A program made the position numbers and the translations under genes. Positions 20,853-29,785 of a DNA stretch of 64,000 bases are shown in pieces. The first letter of the stretch is position 1; each line of letters opens with the position of its first letter. The notes under the pieces were generated by a model. It ran no database searches and was not told the DNA's origin. It saw only the letters and a program-made list of their open reading frames with translations. Source of the stretch: Puniceibacterium sp. IMCC21224 (GTDB lineage: Bacteria; Pseudomonadota; Alphaproteobacteria; Rhodobacterales; Rhodobacteraceae); NCBI RefSeq assembly GCF_001038505.1, contig NZ_LDPY01000001.1, positions 124,001 through 188,000 of the forward strand, in the 5' to 3' direction.

Positions 20853-22037
20853 TCAGCTGCTTTGGTCGACCACAGGAATAAGGGGGGAAGCGGCGCCGGA
20901 ATCGGAGGTGCCTTCGAGCTCTTCAAAGTCGAAATTGTCCAGCCGTCGCGCCCGGCGCCCAGCTTTGTCGGCACTGATTTTGATGTCTGAAATATCTTTG
21001 GCCGCCTGACCGAAATGTCGATCGAGCGACTCGACCCGCGTGCCCAGCCGGTCGACATCAGCATACAGCAACCCCAGCTCGCGACGGATCGCGCCAGCCT
21101 GCTCCTGCATCCGCGCATCCTTGAGGATCGCGCGCATGGTGTTCAGCGTCGCCATGCAGGTAGTCGGACTGACGATCCAGACCCGCGCAGTAAAGCCATC
21201 GCGCACCACCTCGGGAAAATTGCCGTGCAGTTCGGCATAGACTGCCTCGGATGGCAGGAACATCAGCGCGCCGTCGGCGGTCTCACCCTCGATGATATAT
21301 TTCTCTGAAATATCGCGGATGTGTTTGCGCACGGCCAGGCGCAGTTGTTGCGCCGCGCGGGTCAGTTGATCCTGTGTATCGGCGCGCCGCAGCGCCTCGT
21401 ACGCCTCAAGCGGGAATTTGCTGTCGATGCAGATTGGGCCAGGCGGGTTCGGCAAGTGGATCAGGCAATCCGCACGCTTGCCGTTGCTCAGCGTCGCCTG
21501 CAACGTATAGCTGTCGCGCGGCAACGCCTTGCCGACGATATCGTTCAGCTGAATTTCACCGAACGCGCCGCGGGTTTGTTTGTTGCTCAGAATGTCCTGC
21601 AACGACAGCACATCGCCACTGAGTTTCGAGATGTTGTCCTGCGCCTTGTCAATGCTTTGCAACCGCTGCTGCAGATCACCCAGAGATTGCGCCGTGCGAC
21701 GCGCCGACCCATGCAGCGTCTCCGTCATCTGCAACTGCACCGCCGCCAATCGCTGCTCCATCAGTTGCAGCATGGCGGTCTGGCTGGTGGCCTGCGCCTC
21801 GCTCACGTGATGTAGCCCACCGGCAAGTCGTTCCTGGCCCTCGCCCAGCGCCTGAATCCGCGCGCCAACCTGACCCATCTGCATCGCCAGCGGTTCAACC
21901 AGCCGAGCCGAGTGTTGCGCCGCACGGGCCGACGCGATCAGCAGCCAGATCACCAGCATGAACAGCGCCCCCCCCGCAAGCATCAAAAGCACAATCGGAT
22001 CACTCAATGCATAGACCTGCCCCTGCACCGTGATCAT
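20853..22037 (-). CDS. rmuC: DNA recombination protein RmuC
   Basis: A 394-residue RmuC-family protein. A single membrane anchor is at residues about 13-36 (DPIVLLMLAGGALFMLVIWL), followed by a long coiled coil to residue 150 and a conserved core with KQTRGAFGEIQL and CIDSKFPLEAY. RmuC limits inversions between repeats and is nuclease-like by fold. The ATG at 22037 was chosen because it overlaps the mutL stop as ATGA and places the membrane segment at the N-terminus; the frame is open further upstream. It is likely co-transcribed with mutL. Confidence 0.88.
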   Translation of the reverse strand: MITVQGQVYALSDPIVLLMLAGGALFMLVIWLLIASARAAQHSARLVEPLAMQMGQVGARIQALGEGQERLAGGLHHVSEAQATSQTAMLQLMEQRLAAVQLQMTETLHGSARRTAQSLGDLQQRLQSIDKAQDNISKLSGDVLSLQDILSNKQTRGAFGEIQLNDIVGKALPRDSYTLQATLSNGKRADCLIHLPNPPGPICIDSKFPLEAYEALRRADTQDQLTRAAQQLRLAVRKHIRDISEKYIIEGETADGALMFLPSEAVYAELHGNFPEVVRDGFTARVWIVSPTTCMATLNTMRAILKDARMQEQAGAIRRELGLLYADVDRLGTRVESLDRHFGQAAKDISDIKISADKAGRRARRLDNFDFEELEGTSDSGAASPLIPVVDQSS

Positions 22038-23875
22038 GTGCGGCCAAACAGTCGTTCGATATCGCTTAGCTTCAGCTCGACATAAGTCGGGCGACCGTGG
22101 TTGCACTGGCCGGAATGGGGCGTCGCCTCCATCTCGCGCAGCAGCGCGTTCATTTCTTCAGCGCGCATCACGCGACCCGACCGGATCGAGCCGTGGCAGG
22201 CAACGCGGCTTAGAATCGCTTCGATCTTTTCCTGCACCAGTTCGCTTGCGCCGTTGTCCGACAATTCGTCCAGCACGTCACGCAACAGCGCCTCGGCGTT
22301 GACCTCGCCCAGAATGGCGGGGGTTTCACGCACCGCGACCGCGCCACCACCAAACGGTTCCAGACCCAGACCCATGCGGTACAATTCCTCTGAATGGTCC
22401 AGCAGCAAAGCGGCATCACCTGCGCTGAGTTCGACAATTTCCGGGATCAGCAGGGCCTGCGCGGCGACGCCATTCTCCGCCATCTGGCGCTTGAGCTTTT
22501 CGTAGACCAGCCGTTCATGGGCCGCATGCTGATCGACGATCACGATGCCATCACCGGTCTGTGCGATAATGTAATTCTCGTGGACCTGTCCACGTGCGGC
22601 CCCAAGAGGACGCGCCTCTTGCGGTGCATCGCCGGTGTCGTCAGCCGGGGCTTCGACCATTCGACCGCTGTAGCTGCCCGCCATATCCGCAAAGCCCGGT
22701 GCCTGCGCCGCATAGGACGCGGCCCGCGCCCCGGCGCTGGGGCGGTCCATCTGGTAGACACGTGGCGCTGACCCAGCGACAGGTTCAGGCTGCATCGCGC
22801 CCAGGGTTGCCCCCGCCACCGTGCTTGACGCCCGGTGCCCGGCCTCGGCCAGCGCATGCCGCAGGGCCGACACGATCAATCCACGCACAAGTCCGGGGTC
22901 GCGAAACCGCACCTCGGATTTCGCAGGGTGGACGTTCACATCCACCAGATGCGGGTCGCAATCCACAAACAGTGCCACCGCCGGATGCCGGTCGCGGCTG
23001 AGGAAATCCGCATAGGCCCCACGCAGCGCCCCGATCAGCAGCTTGTCCCGCACCGGCCTGCCGTTAACAAAGAAGTACTGCGCCACCGCCGCGCCACGCG
23101 AATAGGTCGGCAGCGCAGCATAGCCCGTCAACCGAAAGCCGTCGCGCGTGGCGTCAATCGGCAGCGCATTTTCGGTAAACTCAGCGCCCATCACCTGCCT
23201 CAGTCGCCCACGCAGCGCATCGAATAGGTCGCCGGTGACGGCATCAGCCCGAAACGTCACGCGTCCCTCGCCACCGCCAGACACATCCCGCAGGGAGAAC
23301 CCAACAGACGGCTCAGCCATGGCCAGCCGACGGATCACATCCCCGACCGCCTGCGATTCCGCACGGTCGGTGCGCAGAAACTTGAGTCGCGCCGGCGTGG
23401 CATAAAACAGATCCCGCAATGTGACCTGGGTGCCGGTGTTGAGCGCAGCAGGACGCACCGCGCTTTCCACCCCGCCGCTGACCTGCACCTCGGCCGCGTC
23501 ATGCCCCGCAGCACGGCTGGCAATGGTCAGCCGCCCGACCGATCCAAGGCTTGGCAATGCCTCACCGCGAAAGCCAAAGGAGTGGATGTCGAGCAGGTCA
23601 GAGCCGTCGATCTTGGACGTCGCGTGGCGACGCAGGGCCAGCGGCAGTTCATCCGGTGCCATGCCACAGCCATCATCCGTCACGCGGATCAGCGTCTTGC
23701 CGCCATCCGCCAGATCGACTGTGACGCGTCGCGCGCCGGCATCAATCGCGTTCTCGACAAGTTCCTTGACTGCCGAGGCAGGTCGTTCAACCACCTCACC
23801 AGCGGCGATACGGTTGATCGCCGCGTCGTCAAGCTGTCGGATTACGGGGCGCATATGGGTGGCATGTGTATTCAT
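22034..23875 (-). CDS. mutL: DNA mismatch repair protein MutL
   Basis: A 613-residue GHKL ATPase. The N-terminal ATP motifs are ENAIDAGA, DDGCGM and GFRGEAL. Near residue 447 is DQHAAHERLVYE, which fits the DQHA(X)2E(X)4E endonuclease motif, and the C-terminus has GQCNHGRPTYVEL, so this is a nicking MutL of the kind used by bacteria without MutH. The start is uncertain: ATG 23875 gives MNTHATHMRP, and an internal ATG at 23854 gives MRPVIRQLDD. It overlaps rmuC by four bases. It couples MutS mismatch recognition to strand removal. Confidence 0.95.
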   Translation of the reverse strand: MNTHATHMRPVIRQLDDAAINRIAAGEVVERPASAVKELVENAIDAGARRVTVDLADGGKTLIRVTDDGCGMAPDELPLALRRHATSKIDGSDLLDIHSFGFRGEALPSLGSVGRLTIASRAAGHDAAEVQVSGGVESAVRPAALNTGTQVTLRDLFYATPARLKFLRTDRAESQAVGDVIRRLAMAEPSVGFSLRDVSGGGEGRVTFRADAVTGDLFDALRGRLRQVMGAEFTENALPIDATRDGFRLTGYAALPTYSRGAAVAQYFFVNGRPVRDKLLIGALRGAYADFLSRDRHPAVALFVDCDPHLVDVNVHPAKSEVRFRDPGLVRGLIVSALRHALAEAGHRASSTVAGATLGAMQPEPVAGSAPRVYQMDRPSAGARAASYAAQAPGFADMAGSYSGRMVEAPADDTGDAPQEARPLGAARGQVHENYIIAQTGDGIVIVDQHAAHERLVYEKLKRQMAENGVAAQALLIPEIVELSAGDAALLLDHSEELYRMGLGLEPFGGGAVAVRETPAILGEVNAEALLRDVLDELSDNGASELVQEKIEAILSRVACHGSIRSGRVMRAEEMNALLREMEATPHSGQCNHGRPTYVELKLSDIERLFGRT

Positions 23876-23963
23876 ACCACTAAACCTAGCAGGCCCTGCC
23901 CGATTCTGAAATCAGAGAATACGCCGGATGACTGGAGGACACAGAACCGCGTGGTCCAATTTC

Positions 23964-24059
23964 TCTTACGCGGCTTGGCTGAACCATAGGTTTGCGCCGA
24001 GCCTGCGTTATCTGGTGAATCTTTTGGCCGAGCGGGGCGTGACCGTCGCCGACGACACA
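23964..24059 (+). pseudogene. Fragment of an IS6-family-like transposase
   Basis: About 32 codons encode YAAWLNHRFAPSLRYLVNLL followed by AERGVTVADDT. This resembles the N-terminal HAVWLYFRF-LSLRDVEELLAERGI segment of IS6-family transposases. The catalytic DDE domain and terminal repeats are absent, so it is a dead remnant. The rest of 23876-24264 has no other gene that I can support; it also contains the promoter regions of mutL (minus) and nspC (plus). The match is by eye and short. Confidence 0.5.
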
Positions 24060-24264
24060 TCCGGGGGTGATGCCTGCGCTTCGGACCGAAAATCGCAGCC
24101 AGGATCAGACGTAACCGTCATGCATCCGCCACAAATCACGTGATACCGCAGGAACGGTTGCGCGCCTGCGCCATACCTTAGGCCGACATATTCGCGATTT
24201 GCCTTGCTACGCAAAATAAACTACTCGGCCCGAACCGGGACCGACAGATCACGAGGATTCAACG

Positions 24265-25359
24265 TTGCAGACACCCTATTATCTCATCGACAAGTCGCGC
24301 CTTTTGCCGAACCTGCAAAAGATCGCCTGGCTGCGAGAGACATCGGGTGCGAAATCATTGCTGGCGTTAAAGTGCTTTGCCACGTGGTCGGTGTTTGATT
24401 TCATGGCCCAATATATGGATGGCACAACCTCATCTTCGCTTTACGAGGTCAAGCTGGGCAAGGCCCGGTTCCCAGGTGAGACGCACGCCTATTCCGTCGC
24501 ATACGCCGATGACGAGATTGCAGAAGTGCTGGCGCAGTCCGACAAGATCATCTTTAATTCGATCAACCAGCTGGCCCGCTTTGCCGCAGAGTCACAAAAT
24601 CACGTGCGCGGATTGCGGGTGAATCCCGGTGTCTCGACTTCGGGCTTTGATCTGGCCGATCCCGCCCGCCCCTTTAGCCGCCTTGGCGAAAGTGACCCCG
24701 CGCAGGTTGCGGCGGTGGCGGATCAGATCACCGGGCTGATGTTTCACAACAATTGCGAGAACGACAGCTTTGATCGCTTTGACGAGATGCTGACCCTGAT
24801 CGAAACGAATTTTGGCGCGACGCTGCACAAGATGACCTGGGTCAGCCTGGGCGGCGGCATCCACTTTACCGGCGAAGGCTATCCACTTGAGCGGCTTTCG
24901 GCGCGTCTGAAGGCATTTGCCGCCAGATACGCCGTGCAGGTTTACCTTGAGCCGGGCGAAGCCGCAATCACCGGTGCCGCAACATTGGAAGTGACGGTGT
25001 TGGACACGATGCACAACGGCAAGAACCTTGCCATCGTCGACAGCTCGATCGAGGCGCATATGCTGGATCTGCTGATTTACCGCGAAGCCGCAAAGGTCAG
25101 CCCCGACGCGGGCGCGCATGAATGGATGATCTGCGGCAAATCCTGCCTTGCCGGGGATATCTTTGGCGAATTCCGCTTTGACGCGCCGTTGAAACCGGGC
25201 GACCGGATTTCGTTTCAGGACGCGGCCGGTTATACAATGGTCAAGAAAAACTGGTTCAACGGCGTGAAAATGCCCGGCATCGCGATCCGGGAACTGGATG
25301 GCACCACACGGCAGGTCCGCGCGTTTGACTATGACGATTTTGCCGCAGCGCTGTCCTGA
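24265..25359 (+). CDS. nspC: Carboxynorspermidine decarboxylase NspC
   Basis: A 364-residue fold-III PLP decarboxylase. The PLP lysine lies in LALKCFATWSVF (Lys36), followed by the NspC signature YMDGTTSSSLYEV and GETHAYSVAYADDEI. It removes carboxylate from carboxyspermidine or carboxynorspermidine to give the polyamine, replacing the SpeD/SpeE route. The start is a TTG at 24265 with ACGAGG eight bases upstream; no ATG is available near the conserved N-terminus. The partner dehydrogenase gene follows after 31 bases, giving a complete two-gene pathway from a diamine and aspartate semialdehyde. Confidence 0.93.
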   Translation: MQTPYYLIDKSRLLPNLQKIAWLRETSGAKSLLALKCFATWSVFDFMAQYMDGTTSSSLYEVKLGKARFPGETHAYSVAYADDEIAEVLAQSDKIIFNSINQLARFAAESQNHVRGLRVNPGVSTSGFDLADPARPFSRLGESDPAQVAAVADQITGLMFHNNCENDSFDRFDEMLTLIETNFGATLHKMTWVSLGGGIHFTGEGYPLERLSARLKAFAARYAVQVYLEPGEAAITGAATLEVTVLDTMHNGKNLAIVDSSIEAHMLDLLIYREAAKVSPDAGAHEWMICGKSCLAGDIFGEFRFDAPLKPGDRISFQDAAGYTMVKKNWFNGVKMPGIAIRELDGTTRQVRAFDYDDFAAALS

Positions 25360-25390
25360 ACTGAACTGACAAAAGAGGTTTCCCCGACAC

Positions 25391-26632
25391 ATGAAACGTA
25401 ATGTTCTTATCATCGGCGCCGGTGGCGTCGCTCAGGTCGTGGCGCATAAATGCGCGCAGCATACCGATGTGCTGGGTGATCTTCATATCGCCAGCCGGAC
25501 GATTTCCAAATGCAAGGCGATCATCCAGAGCGTACATGACAAAAAGGCGATGAAACAGGACTCGGTGTTCGAGGCCCACGCGGTTGACGCAATGGACAGC
25601 GATGCGGTTGTAAAGCTGCTGAACAGTACCGGCGCGCAGATCGTGATCAATGTCGGGTCGCCCTTTGTGAACATGACAGTGCTCGAGGCATGTATCCGGA
25701 CCGGCACCGCCTATATCGACACCGCGATTCACGAAGATCCGGGCAAAATCTGCGAAACGCCACCGTGGTACGGCAATTATGAATGGAAGCGCCGCGAGGA
25801 TTGCGCCCGCGCCGGAGTCACGGCGATCCTTGGGGCCGGATTTGACCCGGGCATGGTCAACGCCTTTGCGCGCTTTGCGGTCGATGCCTTCATGGACGAG
25901 GTAAAATCCATAGATATCGTCGATATCAACGCCGGATCCCACGGAAAGTACTTTTCGACCAATTTCGATCCCGAGATCAACTTTCGTGAGTTCACCGGCA
26001 CGGTCTACAGCTGGCAGCAGGGCGCCTGGCACAGCAATGCGATGTTCGAAGTGGGCCGCGAATGGGATCTTCCGGTTGTCGGCAAACAAAAGGCCTATCT
26101 GTCCGGGCATGACGAAGTACATTCGCTAGCCGCAAATTACCCGCAGGCCGATATCCGATTCTGGATGGGGTTTGGCGATCACTACATCAACGTCTTCTCG
26201 GTGCTGCAAAATCTTGGGCTTTTGTCGGAGCAGCCTGTCACCACAGCCGAAGGCCTGGAGGTCGTTCCCCTGAAGCTGGTCAAGGCAGTGCTGCCCGACC
26301 CGTCGACGCTTGCATCCGAGTACACAGGCAAGACCTGCATCGGCGATCTGGTTCGGGGCACAAGGAATGGCGAGGAAGTCGAGGTCTTTGTCTACAACGT
26401 CTCTGACCACGAGATGGCCTATGCCGAAGTCGGCAGCCAGGGTATTTCCTATACTGCCGGCGTCCCTCCGGTGGCGATGGCCATGCTAATCGCGGATGGC
26501 ACCTACGACCAAGGAAAAATGGTGAACGTCGAAGAACTGGACCCCAAACCGCTGTTCACCCTGCTCGATGATATCGGCCTGCCGACCCGTGTCAGGGACG
26601 CCGCCGGGGATCGAGAATGGTTTCGCGCCTGA
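25391..26632 (+). CDS. Carboxynorspermidine synthase (saccharopine dehydrogenase family)
   Basis: A 413-residue oxidoreductase with an N-terminal NAD(P)-binding motif NVLIIGAGGVAQVVAHKCA and the family segments VGSPFVNMTVLEACI and GFDPGMVNAFARFA. It condenses aspartate beta-semialdehyde with putrescine or diaminopropane and reduces the imine to carboxyspermidine or carboxynorspermidine, the substrate of NspC. It is downstream of nspC in the same direction with AAAGAGG before the ATG. Often annotated as lys1-like or saccharopine dehydrogenase, but the neighbour argues for polyamine synthesis. A hairpin follows immediately. Confidence 0.9.
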   Translation: MKRNVLIIGAGGVAQVVAHKCAQHTDVLGDLHIASRTISKCKAIIQSVHDKKAMKQDSVFEAHAVDAMDSDAVVKLLNSTGAQIVINVGSPFVNMTVLEACIRTGTAYIDTAIHEDPGKICETPPWYGNYEWKRREDCARAGVTAILGAGFDPGMVNAFARFAVDAFMDEVKSIDIVDINAGSHGKYFSTNFDPEINFREFTGTVYSWQQGAWHSNAMFEVGREWDLPVVGKQKAYLSGHDEVHSLAANYPQADIRFWMGFGDHYINVFSVLQNLGLLSEQPVTTAEGLEVVPLKLVKAVLPDPSTLASEYTGKTCIGDLVRGTRNGEEVEVFVYNVSDHEMAYAEVGSQGISYTAGVPPVAMAMLIADGTYDQGKMVNVEELDPKPLFTLLDDIGLPTRVRDAAGDREWFRA

Positions 26633-26635
26633 CGT

Positions 26636-26676
26636 TCGGGCAAACGCATTTTGTCCCGAAACAATGCGTCTGCCGA
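26636..26676. terminator. Long hairpin after the carboxynorspermidine synthase gene
   Basis: TCGGGCAAACGCATT pairs with AATGCGTCTGCCGA across a 12-base loop, starting 4 bases after the stop. There is no T run, so it may be a Rho-assisted end or a 3' stabilising structure rather than a classical terminator. Confidence 0.5.
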
Positions 26677-26897
26677 CATGACTTTGGTATCCAGTGATTG
26701 GTCAAGAAACCGGTCCTGAATATCTTGGTGTGGCGCGACGGTCGGAACTCTGAGCGATCGCCTCTTTTCACCTCGTGCAGCTTTGCGCGGCCGAGAGGAC
26801 GATATTCGATTCCGAGTGCATTCCAATGCAAGTGTGCCTACAGCCGACCAACGATATCGCGCCTTTTGTCAACGGCGGAGCGATTCAGATGCGCGTT

Positions 26898-27698
26898 CTA
26901 GGCGCCTGCATCCAGAAGTATCTGTTGCGCCCGATCAACCAGCGGGCGGTCGACCATTTTGCCATCGACCTGAACCACCGAACCGGCCGCGTCTTCCAGC
27001 GCTTGCAGGATGCGGTTGGCCCAATCAATTTCAGCCGGGGTGGGCAAGAAACCTGTGTTCACCGCCGTGACCTGCGCAGGGTGAATGCACAGTTTGGCCC
27101 CAAACCCGAACGCCCGCGCGCGTTCGACGTCGCTCTTGATGACGCCGATATCTTTCAGATCGGTTGTCACGCCATCGACAGGCTGAAGCAGGTTCCCCAA
27201 CCGCGAGGCCAGCACAATTTCGAACCGCGCCGGATCCAGCACCACTCCAGTCCCCGGAATGCGCGTATCGGCCCCGAAATCCAGATTACCGAATGCCAAT
27301 CGTACCACGCCGGGAATGGTCGCCGATGTGCGCAGCGTGGCCAGCCCAAAAGCAGATTCCACCAGCGCGATCAGCGCAGTACCGGGCAACCTCTCGGACA
27401 CTTTCGACAGGCTGGTGGGATCCGCCTTAGGCACCATGATGGTCGCGCAACCGGCCGCGCCAAGTGCGGCCAGATCGTCGTCGAACCAAGGGCTGTCTTC
27501 GCCATTGATCCGCACGATGCCCTGACCGCCATGCGCAAACCAGTTTACGATATTGTCACGCGCCTCGTTTTTCAGGTCGGGACCAACCGCGTCTTCCAGG
27601 TCAAGAATAATTGCATCCGCACCAGAGCGCGCAGCCTTTTCAAATCGGTCCGGCCTTTGGCCCGGAACAAACAGATAACTTCGGGGTGATTTCATCAT
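26898..27698 (-). CDS. CitE-like CoA-ester lyase (HpcH/HpaI aldolase family)
   Basis: A 266-residue TIM-barrel lyase. Typical segments are RSYLFVPGQRPDRFEKA, AIILDLEDAVGPDLKNEAR with the Mg-binding acids, and the lateral FGAKLCIHPAQV. Relatives cleave malyl-CoA, citramalyl-CoA or beta-methylmalyl-CoA into acetyl- or propionyl-CoA plus glyoxylate or pyruvate. It is the last gene of a five-gene unit and its start overlaps the preceding stop as ATGA. Gene order CoA-transferase, hydratase, lyase recalls the itaconate module Ict-Ich-Ccl. The exact substrate cannot be fixed. ATG 27695 is an alternative start one codon later. Confidence 0.85.
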   Translation of the reverse strand: MMKSPRSYLFVPGQRPDRFEKAARSGADAIILDLEDAVGPDLKNEARDNIVNWFAHGGQGIVRINGEDSPWFDDDLAALGAAGCATIMVPKADPTSLSKVSERLPGTALIALVESAFGLATLRTSATIPGVVRLAFGNLDFGADTRIPGTGVVLDPARFEIVLASRLGNLLQPVDGVTTDLKDIGVIKSDVERARAFGFGAKLCIHPAQVTAVNTGFLPTPAEIDWANRILQALEDAAGSVVQVDGKMVDRPLVDRAQQILLDAGA

Positions 27699-28567
27699 AT
27701 CACCTCGGGCTTGAAACTTGCTACGGCACTCATCGCCAGTGCGCCGTCAGGGCCGCGTGCCCACAGGTCCAGTGTCGCACCATCTTTGCCGGGCTTGGCC
27801 TCAAGGTGAAATGACCGGTCTACAAACAAGGGCGCCATGCCACGGAAATCAAATGTTTCCACGGTCTCATTGGGTCGGCACTTGGCTGCAAACCCCTGCA
27901 ACAAGGTCGCAATCAACGGGCCATGCACAACCAGGTTTGGATACCCTTCCTCGCCCGTGGCGTAGGGTTTGTCATAGTGAATGCGGTGACTGTTCGAAGT
28001 CAGAGACGAATACCGGAACAAGGCAACCGGATCGGGGGTGAATTCCTCGGACCACTTTGCGCCCTCCGGCGCAGGCGCCGCCAGAGGCTTGGGGGCGCCG
28101 GGGCTGGGCGCTTCGCGGTAAACGATATCCTGTTCTTCTTCGATGCAGATTTTGCCATCCAGCAGAATCTTGTGAAGCACCGTGACAAACACCAGCTGCC
28201 CTGCGCGCCCGGATTTAGAGGCTATTTTCAAAATCTCGCTGTGCTTTTCAGCCTTCTCCCCGATCGGCAAAACCGCGAGATGGCGCAACCGCCCGCCCGC
28301 CCACATGCGGCGTGGCAGGGCGACATCAGGCAGGAAGCCTCCGCGTTTTGGGTGGCCATCGACGCCAAGTTCACTGCGCTTCTTGAACGGGTTGAAGAAC
28401 AGCCAATGCCAGCCGCCCGGCAACGGCTGCCCCTCACCGGGCGCATCAAGGTCAAGCGTCGCGGCCAGTGACGAAACCGGGCCAGTCGAAATCTGATCTT
28501 CTAGCTGGTCTTGGCGGCCAATTGCGGCGCTGTAATCGTGTTCCTTGACGGCTTGTGCGATCGTCAT
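27695..28567 (-). CDS. Mesaconyl-C4-CoA/itaconyl-CoA hydratase-like protein (HTD2/MaoC type)
   Basis: A 290-residue double hot-dog protein. The catalytic segment SNSHRIHYDKPYATGEEGYP followed by LVVHGPL is typical of 3-methylfumaryl-CoA hydratase (Meh), itaconyl-CoA hydratase and fungal HTD2. These add water to an unsaturated dicarboxylyl-CoA to make citramalyl-CoA or a related hydroxyacyl-CoA, which the adjacent lyase can cleave. No membrane or signal segment. It lies 24 bases after a CoA-transferase gene and overlaps the lyase gene. Meh versus Ich activity cannot be told apart by eye. Confidence 0.82.
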   Translation of the reverse strand: MTIAQAVKEHDYSAAIGRQDQLEDQISTGPVSSLAATLDLDAPGEGQPLPGGWHWLFFNPFKKRSELGVDGHPKRGGFLPDVALPRRMWAGGRLRHLAVLPIGEKAEKHSEILKIASKSGRAGQLVFVTVLHKILLDGKICIEEEQDIVYREAPSPGAPKPLAAPAPEGAKWSEEFTPDPVALFRYSSLTSNSHRIHYDKPYATGEEGYPNLVVHGPLIATLLQGFAAKCRPNETVETFDFRGMAPLFVDRSFHLEAKPGKDGATLDLWARGPDGALAMSAVASFKPEVI

Positions 28568-28591
28568 TGGCTGTATCTCTTTCTTCGGATG

Positions 28592-29785
28592 TCAAAAAAT
28601 GATGTGTTCGTCGACAAGACGGGCCCGCTCACAGGCACCAATGCCCAGGAGTTCGCCAAAGACATAGTCCTCGTGCTCGCCCAACTCGGGCGTGCCCCGG
28701 TCCATGCCGGGCGCATCGCTTTTCGAGAACCGCGCGGGAAACCCCACGGCCATCCGTGACTTTCCATCGGATTCAGTCACTTCGACGATGCTTCTGCGAC
28801 TTTGCATGTGCGGATCGTCGACGATGTCCGACGCCCGCCATGACACATGTGCCGCAATCCCGCGGGCTTGCAGCGCCTCTGCAGCGACGTCGGCATCACA
28901 TGACCCACACCATTGGGCCACGAAATCATCCACCTCGCCGCGACGGGCGATCCGCGCAGCGGCGGTGGCATAGCGCGGGTCTGTGCCAAGCCGGGGCTGG
29001 CTGATCAGCGCGGCAAGCGCCCGCCACTCACCGTCCGAAGAAACCGCAACCGTCAGCCACCGCTCTTCGGTTTTGGTGGCGTAAATGCCATGCGGCGCAT
29101 GCTGAGGGTCATTGTTGCCCATCCGCTCCTGCTCGACTCCTGCAGAACTTGCTGTCAGCGCCTCACCGACCAGTGACGAAGCCACTTCGCGCGCCGCCAC
29201 ATCTACGTGGCTTCCCAGCCCTGTCATCCGGCGTTTGTGCAAGGCCGCAACAGTCGCCAGGGCAGCGTTCATCCCTACCGAATGGTCCATGACATGACGC
29301 ATTTCCACGGGCGGTCCATCTACGTAACCCGTCAGGTAACCAAGCCCGCCCCACGCGCCGAACAGCGGGGCGTATCCGGCAAAGTGGCTGTCAGGGCCCG
29401 TCTGTCCCGAAGACGACACCGACACCATGACAATATCATTCTTGACCGCACGCAGCGCCTCATAACCAAGTCCCAGCCTGGTCATCACGCCAGCGCGAAA
29501 ACTTTCGGCAGCCACGTCAGATTGCGCAACAAGCCGTTTGGCCAGCGCCACGCCATCAGCATGTTTCAGATTAAGACGCACTGACAGTTTGTTCGATGCG
29601 ACCTGATCAAAGGTCGCAGGGCCTGCACGACCGTAAACGGCATGCGGCTTTCGGAAAATATCAAGACGCTGCGAGCTTTCGACCTTGATGCATTCCGCGC
29701 CCAACTGAGAAAGCATATGCGTACAGAATGGGCCCGCCGCATGTACGGTAAAATCTGCTATCCGGAGTCCTTCAAGCGGCTTCAT
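28592..29785 (-). CDS. Class III CoA-transferase, catalytic-type subunit (CaiB/BaiF)
   Basis: A 397-residue CaiB/BaiF family protein. The N-terminus LEGLRIADFTVHAAGPFCT and the VSVSSSGQTGPDSHFAGYAP segment are typical. The position of the nucleophilic aspartate is filled (MRHVMDHSVGMNAALATVAA, Asp before HSVG). Such enzymes move CoA from a donor such as succinyl-CoA to a free acid. Its start overlaps the stop of a second CaiB-like gene (ATGA), and that partner lacks the aspartate, so the two may form a heteromeric enzyme like BbsEF of toluene degradation. Substrate unknown. Confidence 0.85.
   Translation of the reverse strand: MKPLEGLRIADFTVHAAGPFCTHMLSQLGAECIKVESSQRLDIFRKPHAVYGRAGPATFDQVASNKLSVRLNLKHADGVALAKRLVAQSDVAAESFRAGVMTRLGLGYEALRAVKNDIVMVSVSSSGQTGPDSHFAGYAPLFGAWGGLGYLTGYVDGPPVEMRHVMDHSVGMNAALATVAALHKRRMTGLGSHVDVAAREVASSLVGEALTASSAGVEQERMGNNDPQHAPHGIYATKTEERWLTVAVSSDGEWRALAALISQPRLGTDPRYATAAARIARRGEVDDFVAQWCGSCDADVAAEALQARGIAAHVSWRASDIVDDPHMQSRRSIVEVTESDGKSRMAVGFPARFSKSDAPGMDRGTPELGEHEDYVFGELLGIGACERARLVDEHIIF

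Noticed and set aside
26817..26830. Inverted repeat TGCATT-CC-AATGCA near the end of the lyase gene, resembling half-sites of the island's palindrome
   Set aside because: The halves are separated by two bases and in the opposite arrangement, and it lies past the 3' end of an operon rather than at a promoter, so it was not counted as an operator.
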